This document shows positions 8,392 through 16,657 of a DNA stretch of 42,027 nucleotides, in pieces. Numbering within the stretch: position 1 is the first letter of the stretch; every line of letters starts with the position of its first letter. The stretch covers positions 1-42,027 of the forward strand of contig NZ_JAUQSY010000027.1 in the NCBI RefSeq assembly GCF_030580865.1, given 5' to 3'. Source of the DNA: Hymenobacter aranciens. GTDB lineage: Bacteria; Bacteroidota; Bacteroidia; Cytophagales; Hymenobacteraceae. The notes below the pieces were generated by a model. It searched no databases. It saw only the letters and a list, made by a program, of their open reading frames with translations, and was not told the origin of the DNA. The translations under genes were made by a program, and so were the position numbers.

Positions 8392-10467
8392 TTACTTCCG
8401 GGCCTGCTCGCCGCCGGCCTCCAGCGCCCGCAGCCGGGCCTCGAAGGTTTCCAGGGTGGCGGTGGCCTGGGCCGCTTTCGCTTCGGCCGTGGCGGCGCGG
8501 GCTTTCAGCTCGGCCAGCTGGCGGGCCAGCTCCTGGGTGGCGCTCACGTTGAGCATGCTCAGGGCCTCGTAGTCCACGGCGCGCACGTCGGCGTGCTCCA
8601 GGCCGTACACGAACACCGCGCCGCCGGCCAGGGCCTGGGCCCGGCGCACCACCAGCGCCCGGCTGCCGGCGGCAGCTGGGCGCGCCACGGCGGCCTGCAC
8701 CTGCTTGGTTTCGCCGATGAGCTTGAGGCGCTGGCCGGCGCGGGCGCCGCCCTCGGGCAGGCCGGCGGGCAGCGTGAGCACCAGCAGCGAGTCGCCGGGC
8801 AGGGCCTGCACGGCCGTGGCCGTGGCGTACACGTCGGGCAGGAAGCCGGTTTGCTTGGTCACGGCCTGGGGCAGCACTTCCTCCACTTCCTGGGCAATGA
8901 CTTTCTTAAAGGCGCGGTCGCCGAAGGCTGCCCGGTCGCGCATGGTGTAGTCGGTCACGCGCAGGCGGTTGAGCAGGGCCAGGTCGGTGGCGTTGTCGCT
9001 GCGGCCCACCACGGTTTTGAGGCGGCGGTCAGAGTTGGCGTAGAACTCGGCCGCCATGATGGGGCCGCTGGCCCGGATGCTCACGTCGTTGTTGCTGTTG
9101 CCAGTCGCGCCGTTCGGCGGGTTGGAGTTGCGGTAGTAAAAGAAGCTGTTGACGCCCACGTCGCCGGTGCCCTGCACGTCGAGGATAGCGCCGGGCGCGG
9201 TGGTGCCGATGCCCATCTTGCCGTTGCCGTCGAAGCGCGCCCACTCGGTCACGTTGTTGTTCACGTCCGACTTGCCGAAGAAGATGCCGCCCGGCCCCAG
9301 CCCCTGCTGGTTAATCAGCCAGGTTTCGCCCAGGCCGCCCACGCGGTTCCACTGCAGGTGCGCGCCCTGGGTGTTGATGTAGCCGTTGCCCCGGGCCACA
9401 ATGGCCCCGTCCACGTCGAGCTTCTGGGTGGGTGAGTTGGTGCCGATGCCCACCTGGCCACTGGTGTTCCAGAACAAGGCGGTGCGGTTGCCGCCGTCTT
9501 TGGTGGCCAGCATGCCCCCGTTATAACCGTAGAGCACGGGCCCGTCGAAGCCGGTGATGGGCGTGAAGACCTTGCCGGTGCCGTTGCTGCCGTACCAGCC
9601 CAGGCCGGCATTCGCATCGCGCAGCAGCAGGTCGTAGTTGGTGTTGATGCCCACGATGCCGTTCACTTCCAGCTTGTAGCCGGGCGAACTGGTACCGATG
9701 CCCACGTTGCCGTTGTTGAGCAGCGCAAACTGGCTGGTGCTGGTGCTGCTGGCGCTTAGGAATAGGTTGCCGGCGGTGGTGTACAGTCCCACGTCGTTGC
9801 CGCCGCTGTACCCGCGCTTCAGGCCGTGGTTGGCGTTGCCGAAGTACAGGGCCCCCACGCCCCCGCCAAGGCTCCCCACCGTGATGGCGGCCGAGTTGTC
9901 GGCCGTGCGCACGTCGAGGGTGGTGGCCGGACTGGTGCCGATGCCCAGCTTGCCGCTGCCGTCGAAGCGGGCCCACTCGGTCACGACGTTGGCCGTGGTG
10001 GCCGCGCCGAAGTAGATGCCGCCTAAGCCGCCGCCCTGCTGGTTGATAAGCCACGTCTCGCCGCCGCCGCCGCTGCGGTTCCACTGCAGGTAGGCGCCCT
10101 GCTGGCTGATGGCATTAGTGCTGCGGGCCAGGATGCCGCCTTGTACATCGAGCGCCTGGCTGGCGGTGCCGACGCCGATGCCCAGCCGGCCGCCAATGAT
10201 GCCCGTGCCGCCAATGTTGAAGCTGGCCCCGGCCTGGGTGCCCGTGCCGTTGAGAATAAAGCCCGTGCCGCCGGGGGCCGTGGTCAGAAAGGAGCCATCG
10301 GGGAATATGAGGCGGCTACCGCTGTCCCGGAGGCGGATGTTGCCGCCCCCCACGTCCAGCTTCTCGCCGGGGGTGAGGGTGCCCACGCCCACGTTCTGGG
10401 CGTGGGCCGCAAGCGGAACAGAACCAAGCAGCGCCAGCAGCAGGCGGAAAGACGTAACAGATTTCAT
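8392..10467 (-). CDS. Secreted tail-fiber-domain protein with C-terminal S74 intramolecular chaperone
   Basis: The ATG ending at 10467 gives the signal peptide MKSVTSFRLLLALLGSVPLA..AHAQ and a 691-residue product. After NVGVGTLTPGEKLDVGG come two copies of a GAxLQWNR...GETWLINQQG...EWARFDG module (about 119-186 and 362-425). Between them is a YDLLLRDANAGLGWYG ... LYGYNGGML module. From about residue 465 (EFYANSDRRLK) a Peptidase_S74-type chaperone begins, with IAQEVEEVLPQAV and DYEALSMLNVSATQEL. A coiled coil ends the protein at EQARK. In phage fibres this domain assists trimer folding and then cleaves itself off at the Ser of the SDxxLK motif, which is intact here. The gene follows the 10517-16165 gene by only 49 nt without a terminator, so they are probably co-transcribed. 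The last about 230 residues closely match those of the 21436-24780 product. Confidence 0.92.
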   Translation of the reverse strand: MKSVTSFRLLLALLGSVPLAAHAQNVGVGTLTPGEKLDVGGGNIRLRDSGSRLIFPDGSFLTTAPGGTGFILNGTGTQAGASFNIGGTGIIGGRLGIGVGTASQALDVQGGILARSTNAISQQGAYLQWNRSGGGGETWLINQQGGGLGGIYFGAATTANVVTEWARFDGSGKLGIGTSPATTLDVRTADNSAAITVGSLGGGVGALYFGNANHGLKRGYSGGNDVGLYTTAGNLFLSASSTSTSQFALLNNGNVGIGTSSPGYKLEVNGIVGINTNYDLLLRDANAGLGWYGSNGTGKVFTPITGFDGPVLYGYNGGMLATKDGGNRTALFWNTSGQVGIGTNSPTQKLDVDGAIVARGNGYINTQGAHLQWNRVGGLGETWLINQQGLGPGGIFFGKSDVNNNVTEWARFDGNGKMGIGTTAPGAILDVQGTGDVGVNSFFYYRNSNPPNGATGNSNNDVSIRASGPIMAAEFYANSDRRLKTVVGRSDNATDLALLNRLRVTDYTMRDRAAFGDRAFKKVIAQEVEEVLPQAVTKQTGFLPDVYATATAVQALPGDSLLVLTLPAGLPEGGARAGQRLKLIGETKQVQAAVARPAAAGSRALVVRRAQALAGGAVFVYGLEHADVRAVDYEALSMLNVSATQELARQLAELKARAATAEAKAAQATATLETFEARLRALEAGGEQARK

Positions 10468-10516
10468 ATTTAAGCAGGGGAAATGAGAGGACAATCAGAA
10501 AGAAGCGCGGCAGGGC

Positions 10517-13500
10517 TTACTCCACCACGCAGCGGGTGACGAAGCGCCCGGCCGGGCCGGTGTAGCGCAGCAGGTAGGTGCCGGTGGGCAGGCCCGCCAG
10601 CGGCACCGGGCCGCTGGCCCGGCCATCGAGGGCCGCCGTGCGCAGCACCTGGCCCAGCACGTTGAGCACCTCCAACTGGCCGGCCCCGGCCGGGCCGCTG
10701 TAGAGGTAGGTGGCATCCTGCCCCCCGGCCAGCCGCGTGGGGTACACCCCGAAGCCGGGGGCCGCCGCCGCAAAGGCCACCGGGCGCACCGGCGAGTAGG
10801 CGAAGTCGCCGTTCAGGTCGGTCTGGCGCAGGCGGTAGTAGAGCAGCGTGGCCCCGCCGGGCAGTTGGTCGTCGAGCAGCGTGTAGTCGTGGCGGGTGGT
10901 GCTGGTGCCCGCCCCGGCCACCGTGCCGATGGCGGCAAACGTGCGCCCGTCGGGGCTGCGCTCCACCACGAAGCCGGCGTTGTTCAGCTCCTGGGCCGTG
11001 GCCCAGCGCAGGCGGGCAGCGGCGGGGCCCTCGGCCTGGGCCGTAAAGTCGAGCAGCGTCACCGGCAGCGGGTTGGCGGTATTGCTCACCGTGAAGCGGC
11101 CCAGGGTGCTGGCGCTGAACGTGAGGCTGCGGGCGTTAGCGTTGGTGGGCAGGCTGCGGGCCACCCAGGGCTGGCCGGCGGCCGTCTGCTGCCAAGCGCG
11201 GGCCTGACTGAAGTCGCTCAGGCCGTTGTCGTTGTCGGTCAGCCAGGCCAGGGTGAGCTGCACGGCGGCGCTGGGGGGCGTGTCGGCGCTCACGGTGTAG
11301 ATGCGGTCGATGCCCTGGTTGGCGCTGGCACCCAGGCTCACGCCCCGGCTCACGTCGTTGGTCAGCAGCCCGGCCGTGCGGGTGATGGTGACGGCGCCCA
11401 GGCTGTTGGTGCCGGGGTCGAGCGTGGCGCCGTGGCCGAAGTTCACGGCCGCGCCGCTGCCCACCGGGCGCGTCACGGCCAGGCTGCCCTGCACGTAGCG
11501 GCCGCTGGCCTCGCCGCTCAGGGTGGCGGTGGCGGGCAGGCGCAGGGTGCTCAGGGTGGTGCCGTCGTGGGTGTTCACCAGGCCGTCGGTCAGGGTGAGG
11601 TTGTTGCTCACGGTCAGGTCGCCGCCCAGGCGCAGGGTGTTGGCCCCGGCCGTGGCCTTGCTCACCAGCACCTGGTAGAGGGTGGCCCCGCCGGGCGTCA
11701 GCAGCTGGTCGGCGGCCCCGCTGAAGGTGACGGCGCTGCTGCCGGGCCGCAGGGTGCCCGCGTTGAGCAGGTCGCCGCGGGCTTCGAGGGTGCCCGCGCC
11801 TAGGTCAAGGGTGCCGGCGGCGGGGTTGGTGAGGGCGCCGGCCACGCGCAGGGTGCCGGCGTTGGTGAGGGTGCCGTCCTGGTTGCCCAGCCCGCCGGTG
11901 CCCACCACCAGGATGGCCCCGGCCTGCACGGCCAGCTGCGCGCCGGCGTTGAGGAGGTCGGCCACCGGCGGCGGCCCGTCGTAGGCCACGCTGATGGTGT
12001 TGCTGGCCGGGCTGGGGTTGCCGGCCCCGTCCTGCACCGCGCCGGCGCGCACGCTCACGCGCACCACCGTGCGGTAGCTGGCGGGCGTCACGGTGAAGGT
12101 GTAGCTGCCGCCGCTGCCGCTCACCGAGCCGCTGGTCACGCTGCCGTTGCTCACGACGATGTCGCTGTCGGCGAAGCCCGTCACGCTTTCCCCGAAGCTG
12201 ATGCTGAAGGGAATGGGCGACGCGCCGGTGGGGCTGCCCGCCGTGGTGCTGAGCGTGGCCGAGGGCGGCACGTTGTCCACGGAGAGGGTGCCGGGGCTGG
12301 TGGCCGGGCCGCCCGGCGTGTTCACCACGATGGAGCCCGAGGTGGCCCCGGCCGGCACCACGAAGGTGATGGTGGTGCCGCCGCCGCCCACCGTGTAGCC
12401 CGTGATGGGCGCGCCGTTCAGCGTGAGGCCGGTGGCCCCGCCCAGGCCGCTGCCCGTGAGGGTGATGGTGGTGCCGCTGCTGACCACCGCCGGCGAGTAG
12501 CTGGCGATGTTGATAAACGTGAAGCTGGTGCTGCTGGTGGCCGTGCCGCCCGCCGTGGTGATGGCAATGGGGCCGGAGCTGATGCCGGCCGGCACGGTAA
12601 AGGAAAGCGAGGTGCCGCCGGCGCCACCCGTGAAGCTCGTGACGGGCACGCCGTTCACCGTCACGCTGCTGGCCCTAATCAGACCGCTGCCGTTCACCGT
12701 TACCTGCGTGCCCACCGGGCCGCTGGCGGGCGTGAAGCCGCTGATGACCGGCGCGGGCACTACCTCGAAGCTGAGGCTGGTGGTGGCCGTGCCGCCGGGC
12801 GCCGTCACGCTAATCGGGCCGGTGGTGGCACCCGCCGGCACCGTGAAGGTGAGGCTGGTACCCGTGGTACCGGTGAGGGGGGCGGCCGTGCCGTTCAGCG
12901 TCACGGCCGTGACGCCACCCAGGTTGGTGCCGGTCACGGTCACGGTCATGCCCGCCGAGCCGGTGCCGGGCGTGAAGCCGCTGATGGTGGGCTTCGGCTG
13001 GTTCAGGCGCACGCTGGCCGAGTTGCCGCCGTTGGCCGTCACGAAGTCCAGGTCGCCGTCGTCATCCAGGTCGGCCAGCGCTATGCTTTGCGGATTGGCG
13101 CCCACGGCCGGGTCGGTGCCGGTGGTGAAGCCCGCGAGGCCGTTGTTATTGAGGCGCACGCTCACCGTGCCGCTGCCGTTGTTGTTGGCCGTGAGCAGGT
13201 CGAGGTAGCCGTCGCCGTTTACGTCGCCCAGCGCCAGGCCGACGGGGTTGCTGCCAATGCCCGTTACCCGGCTGTTGGAGCTGATGTAGCCGCCGCCGTT
13301 GTTGACGAGGATGCTCACCGTGCCGCCGCCGCTGTCGGCCGTCAGAATATCCAGGCTGCGGTTAAGGTCGATGTCGCCCAGCACAATGGCGACGGGGTTG
13401 ACCCCCACGGTGTAGTCGTTGCTGCCGTTAAACGTGTCAAACAAGCCAAAGCCGTCGTTGAAGCGGATGTTCACGATGCCGTAGGTGCTGTTGGAGTTGT

Positions 13501-16165
13501 TGCCCGTCGCCAGGTCGAGGTCGCCGTCGCCGTCAAGGTCGCCCACGGCCACGCACTGCGGGTAGCTGCTCACGGTCACCTCGCTGCCGCCGCTGAAGTC
13601 GCCGGTGTTGCTGCCCGTGGCATCGCCCCCGTTCAGGCGCACGCTCACCGAGCTGGAGAAGTAATTCGCCGTCAGCAGGTCGAGGTCGCCGTCGCCGTCC
13701 ACGTCGCCCAGCGCCACCCCGTGGGGGTTCGAGCCCACGGTCACGGTCCGGCTCAGGGCGTAGGGGCCGGCGCCGTTGTTGAGGCGCACGCTCACGATGT
13801 TGGAGGTGGTAGCCGCCGCCACCAGGTCCAGGTTGCCGTCGCCGTTGAGGTCGCCCAGGGCCAGCACCTGCGGCCCCGGGCCCACGCCCGTCAGGCTGTA
13901 GTTGCCGGGAAAGATGCCATAGCCGGCGCCAAAGCGCATATCGACCGTGCCGTCGGCTCGGGCCACCAGCAGGTCGAGGATGTCGTCGCGGTTGAGGTCG
14001 CCCACTACCACGCTCGTGGCACTGTTGCCCACGCCGAAGTCGGAGCCGCCGGCAAAGCGCCCGCCGCCCGCGCTGCTCACACCCGTGGTAAACTGCTGCA
14101 CGTCACCCCGGAGCAGCTTGCTGCCGTTGGTGCCCGTGGCGGCCGTGGTGGTGGTCACCAGCAGCGTCTCGCCGGGCTGGAAGTCGCTGGCCGGGTCGAG
14201 CGTGAGGGTATTGCCGCTCACCGTGACCGTGGCCTGCTGGCCCTCGCGCAGCATGCCGCCGCGCTGCCGGCTGTGCACCACCAGGGCCCCGCGCGTGGCG
14301 GCCGTGTTCTCCAGGGCTTGGGAGAAGGTGCGGGTCACGTTGTCCGGGCGCGGCGCGGCCTTGGCGTTGCGGGCGGGGTTTTGAAAGCTGATGGTCATCT
14401 CCGGCACCACCGTGAAGGGCGTGCTGCTGGTGCCGATGCCGGCCGGCGCCGTCACGACGACGGGCCCGGTCGTGGCCCCGCCCGGCACCACAAAGGTGAG
14501 GCTGGTGCCGCCGCCGCCCACCGTGAAGCCGTATACCGGGGTGCCGTTCAGGGTCAGCTTGGTGGCCCCGGTCAGGCGCGTGCCGGTCGCCGTCACGCGG
14601 GTGCCCACCGGCGCGCTGGCCGGCACGAAGCCGCTGATGGTGGGCCCCGGCTGGTTCAGGCGCACGCGGGCCGTGCCCGCCCCCCCGTTGATGCTGGCCG
14701 TGATGATGTCCAGGCTGCCATCGTCGTTCATGTCGCCCGTGGCCACGTACCGCACGTCGGGCACCGGCGTTGCGGTGCCGGCGCTGAACCCGGCGCTGCC
14801 GTCGTTGAACCACACGTTCACCTGCTGGCCGCTCTGGGAGCCCACCAGGTCGAGGTCGCCATCGCCGTCCATGTCGCTCAGGGCCACGTTCTGCGCGCTC
14901 ATGCGCACGATGAACGACGACGCAAACCCGCCGCTGCCGTTGTTCAGGCAGACGTACTGGTCGCTGTTGCCGCCGATGCCGGAGCTCACCAGGTCGAGGT
15001 CGCCGTCGCCATCCAGGTCGCCCAGCGCCAGGTTGCGGGGGGCTACCGTCACGTTGAGGCTGGCTTGCCGGGTAAACACGCCCGTGTTGCTGCCGGAGTT
15101 GTCGCCCCCGTTCAGGAGAATGCCCACCTGAATCCAGTTATCGTTGGCCGTCAGAATGTCGAGGTCGCCGTCGTTGTCCACGTCGCCCACCGTCACGTTG
15201 TAGGAGTTCACATCGGTACGGGCGTCCACCCGCACCTCGGCCCCGCCGCCGAACGTGCCATTGCCGTTGTTGAAGCGCACGCTCACAGTGTTGGCTCGCT
15301 GGGTGGCCGCCACCAGGTCGAGGTCGCCGTCGCCGTCGAAGTCGCCCAGGGCTACTTTCCGCGCCCCGGCGCCCACCCCCACTTCGGAGCCGCCGCCGAA
15401 CCCACCACTGCCGTTGTTGAGGCGCACGCTCACGGTGTTGAGTATCGGGCTGGCCGTTACGAAGTCCAGGTCGCCGTCGCCGTCCACGTCGCCCAGGGCG
15501 ATGCCCTGGGGGCTGTTGCCCACGCCGGGGTCCGAGCCGCCACTCAGGCCGCCGTTGCCATCGTTGAGGCGCACGCTCACCGTGCCGCCGTTGTTGGTAT
15601 TGGTGTTGGTATTCACCGTGAGCAGGTCGAGGTCGCCGTCGCCGTCCACGTCGCCCACCGCCACACTGCCCGCGTAGTCGCCCACGCCCACGTCGGAGCC
15701 GCCGGCAAAGGAGCCGCCGCCCTCGCTGCTCACGGCCGTGGTAAACTGTTGCACCCGGGGCCGGGCCAGGGCGTAGCCCGCGCTGGCCGTCACCGCCGCC
15801 GTGGTGGTGGTCACCATCAGCGTCTCACCGGACTTGAAGTCAGTGGCCGGGTCGAGGGTGAGCGTGTAGGTATAGTTGTTCAGCGTGGTGGTGGCCTGCT
15901 GGCCATCGCGCAGCATCCCGCCCCGCTGCATGCTGTGCACCCGCACGGCCCCGCGGGTGGCGGCCGAGGGCTGCATCTGGTCCGAGAACCGCAATACCAC
16001 GTTGGCCGGGCGCGGCACGTTCAGCGCGTTGCGGGCGGGCGTCAGGCTAGTGATGACCGGAGCCTGGGCCTGGGCCAGCCGGCCGGCCGGCAGCAGGGCC
16101 AGCAGCAGCAGCGCGGCCAGGTGGCGGCGAAGGAAACAGAAACAGGCTATAGCAGGGAAAAACAT
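10517..16165 (-). CDS. Large VCBS / TIG / Ig-like T9SS-sorted protein
   Basis: The ATG ending at 16165 gives a signal peptide (MFFPAIACFCFLRRHLAALL ... RLAQAQA) and 1882 residues. Approximate order: a Big_5-like Ig domain (36-125, TPARNALNVPRPANVVLRFS), FG-GAP/VCBS repeats (130-500, repeated VGDVDGDGDLDLL), TIG (508-588), a second Big_5-like domain, and a second VCBS block (698-1055). Then come three TIG domains (1058-1292), a VTGFADSDIVVSNG Ig domain (1293-1393) and a beta-rich segment (NAGTLRVAGALTN). An FnIII-like stretch leads to a T9SS type A sorting domain ending GTYLLRYTGPAGRFVTRCVVE. The VCBS aspartates probably bind calcium. It is likely secreted and attached at the surface by the type IX system. 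It is first in a unit with the S74 fibre gene 8392-10467 and is driven from class A promoter A2. The duplicated Ig-plus-VCBS half suggests an internal duplication. Confidence 0.92.
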   Translation of the reverse strand: MFFPAIACFCFLRRHLAALLLLALLPAGRLAQAQAPVITSLTPARNALNVPRPANVVLRFSDQMQPSAATRGAVRVHSMQRGGMLRDGQQATTTLNNYTYTLTLDPATDFKSGETLMVTTTTAAVTASAGYALARPRVQQFTTAVSSEGGGSFAGGSDVGVGDYAGSVAVGDVDGDGDLDLLTVNTNTNTNNGGTVSVRLNDGNGGLSGGSDPGVGNSPQGIALGDVDGDGDLDFVTASPILNTVSVRLNNGSGGFGGGSEVGVGAGARKVALGDFDGDGDLDLVAATQRANTVSVRFNNGNGTFGGGAEVRVDARTDVNSYNVTVGDVDNDGDLDILTANDNWIQVGILLNGGDNSGSNTGVFTRQASLNVTVAPRNLALGDLDGDGDLDLVSSGIGGNSDQYVCLNNGSGGFASSFIVRMSAQNVALSDMDGDGDLDLVGSQSGQQVNVWFNDGSAGFSAGTATPVPDVRYVATGDMNDDGSLDIITASINGGAGTARVRLNQPGPTISGFVPASAPVGTRVTATGTRLTGATKLTLNGTPVYGFTVGGGGTSLTFVVPGGATTGPVVVTAPAGIGTSSTPFTVVPEMTISFQNPARNAKAAPRPDNVTRTFSQALENTAATRGALVVHSRQRGGMLREGQQATVTVSGNTLTLDPASDFQPGETLLVTTTTAATGTNGSKLLRGDVQQFTTGVSSAGGGRFAGGSDFGVGNSATSVVVGDLNRDDILDLLVARADGTVDMRFGAGYGIFPGNYSLTGVGPGPQVLALGDLNGDGNLDLVAAATTSNIVSVRLNNGAGPYALSRTVTVGSNPHGVALGDVDGDGDLDLLTANYFSSSVSVRLNGGDATGSNTGDFSGGSEVTVSSYPQCVAVGDLDGDGDLDLATGNNSNSTYGIVNIRFNDGFGLFDTFNGSNDYTVGVNPVAIVLGDIDLNRSLDILTADSGGGTVSILVNNGGGYISSNSRVTGIGSNPVGLALGDVNGDGYLDLLTANNNGSGTVSVRLNNNGLAGFTTGTDPAVGANPQSIALADLDDDGDLDFVTANGGNSASVRLNQPKPTISGFTPGTGSAGMTVTVTGTNLGGVTAVTLNGTAAPLTGTTGTSLTFTVPAGATTGPISVTAPGGTATTSLSFEVVPAPVISGFTPASGPVGTQVTVNGSGLIRASSVTVNGVPVTSFTGGAGGTSLSFTVPAGISSGPIAITTAGGTATSSTSFTFINIASYSPAVVSSGTTITLTGSGLGGATGLTLNGAPITGYTVGGGGTTITFVVPAGATSGSIVVNTPGGPATSPGTLSVDNVPPSATLSTTAGSPTGASPIPFSISFGESVTGFADSDIVVSNGSVTSGSVSGSGGSYTFTVTPASYRTVVRVSVRAGAVQDGAGNPSPASNTISVAYDGPPPVADLLNAGAQLAVQAGAILVVGTGGLGNQDGTLTNAGTLRVAGALTNPAAGTLDLGAGTLEARGDLLNAGTLRPGSSAVTFSGAADQLLTPGGATLYQVLVSKATAGANTLRLGGDLTVSNNLTLTDGLVNTHDGTTLSTLRLPATATLSGEASGRYVQGSLAVTRPVGSGAAVNFGHGATLDPGTNSLGAVTITRTAGLLTNDVSRGVSLGASANQGIDRIYTVSADTPPSAAVQLTLAWLTDNDNGLSDFSQARAWQQTAAGQPWVARSLPTNANARSLTFSASTLGRFTVSNTANPLPVTLLDFTAQAEGPAAARLRWATAQELNNAGFVVERSPDGRTFAAIGTVAGAGTSTTRHDYTLLDDQLPGGATLLYYRLRQTDLNGDFAYSPVRPVAFAAAAPGFGVYPTRLAGGQDATYLYSGPAGAGQLEVLNVLGQVLRTAALDGRASGPVPLAGLPTGTYLLRYTGPAGRFVTRCVVE

Positions 16166-16196
16166 ACAGTCGGAAATGGGCTCTGGGAGAGAATGA

Positions 16197-16245
16197 CAAA
16201 GGTCGGGGCCGGGGGCAGCCCGATTTGTCGCATGTTTATGCGACA
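16197..16245 (-). promoter_or_regulatory. Class A palindrome promoter (copy A2)
   Basis: The palindrome TGTCGCAT-N4-ATGCGACA occupies 16226-16245, followed by a 21-nt spacer and GACCTTTG (16197-16204). The ATG at 16165 lies 31 nt beyond the box. Confidence 0.78.
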
Positions 16246-16248
16246 CGC

Positions 16249-16365
16249 CTAAGCTGGCGGGCCGGCCCGCCGCCGGGGGGCTCCCGACGCTGCCGATACC
16301 CGGGTCCGGTGGGGCCGGCACAAGGCTGGCACGGCCAGCAGAGTAAGGAGGTAGTGGTGCCGCAT
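16249..16365 (-). other. Orphan signal-peptide-like mini-ORF, possible gene remnant
   Basis: A 38-codon frame starts at the ATG ending at 16365 with MRHHYLLTLLAVPALC, which looks like a signal peptide, and stops 4 bp before palindrome A2. The bases before it (CTGCT-ATG) match the start context of the real fibre genes (GCT-ATG at 8212, 24780 and 36550). The residues after the hydrophobic stretch are Arg/Pro/Ala-rich and recall nothing. It could be the amputated start of a lost surface gene, or chance. The rest of the gap to 16657 holds only the hairpin at 16413-16452 and a GTAGACA direct repeat (16572-16589). Confidence 0.25.
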
Positions 16366-16412
16366 AGCAGGAGAGATAATGAGCGAAAGCAGGTGGCGAC
16401 TTCCCCCGTGCA

Positions 16413-16452
16413 GCGCCCCGGAGTCGAGGGCTGACCTCTGGCTCCGGGGCGC
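16413..16452. terminator. GC-rich hairpin in the 16246-16657 gap
   Basis: Arms 16413-16423 (GCGCCCCGGAG) and 16442-16452 pair perfectly over 11 bp, with a second small stem inside the loop. It lies about 200 nt past the stop of the 7TM-LuxR gene and may end its transcript; no U-tract follows. Confidence 0.35.
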
Positions 16453-16657
16453 CGCCAGCCCCGGCAGCGCCGGAACCGTGGCCGAGGATATCGGACTGGC
16501 CGGGTGGTGGCCGCCCACCCAAAACCGTCGGCAAACCTCCGCCTTCCCCCGTCCGCTTTCCTAATCAGGCGCGTAGACAAAGTGTAGACAGCCCCGGCGG
16601 CGCGCAGGCCGTCAGGCAGTTAATTTCCCACAATGGTAGGGACAGCGCCCGGCCGGG

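Noticed and set aside
13088..16252. A 1054-codon + strand open frame opposite the VCBS/TIG gene
   Set aside because: The translation is rich in A, V, H, R and G with EVAVAVHVAQ-type repeats that mirror the D-x-D-G-D repeats on the other strand. The minus frame has a signal peptide, known domains and a T9SS end.
16166..16534. An N-terminal extension of the 10517-16165 protein by 123 codons
   Set aside because: The extension reads through palindrome A2 and its -7 box, and the internal ATG at 16165 starts a proper signal peptide.
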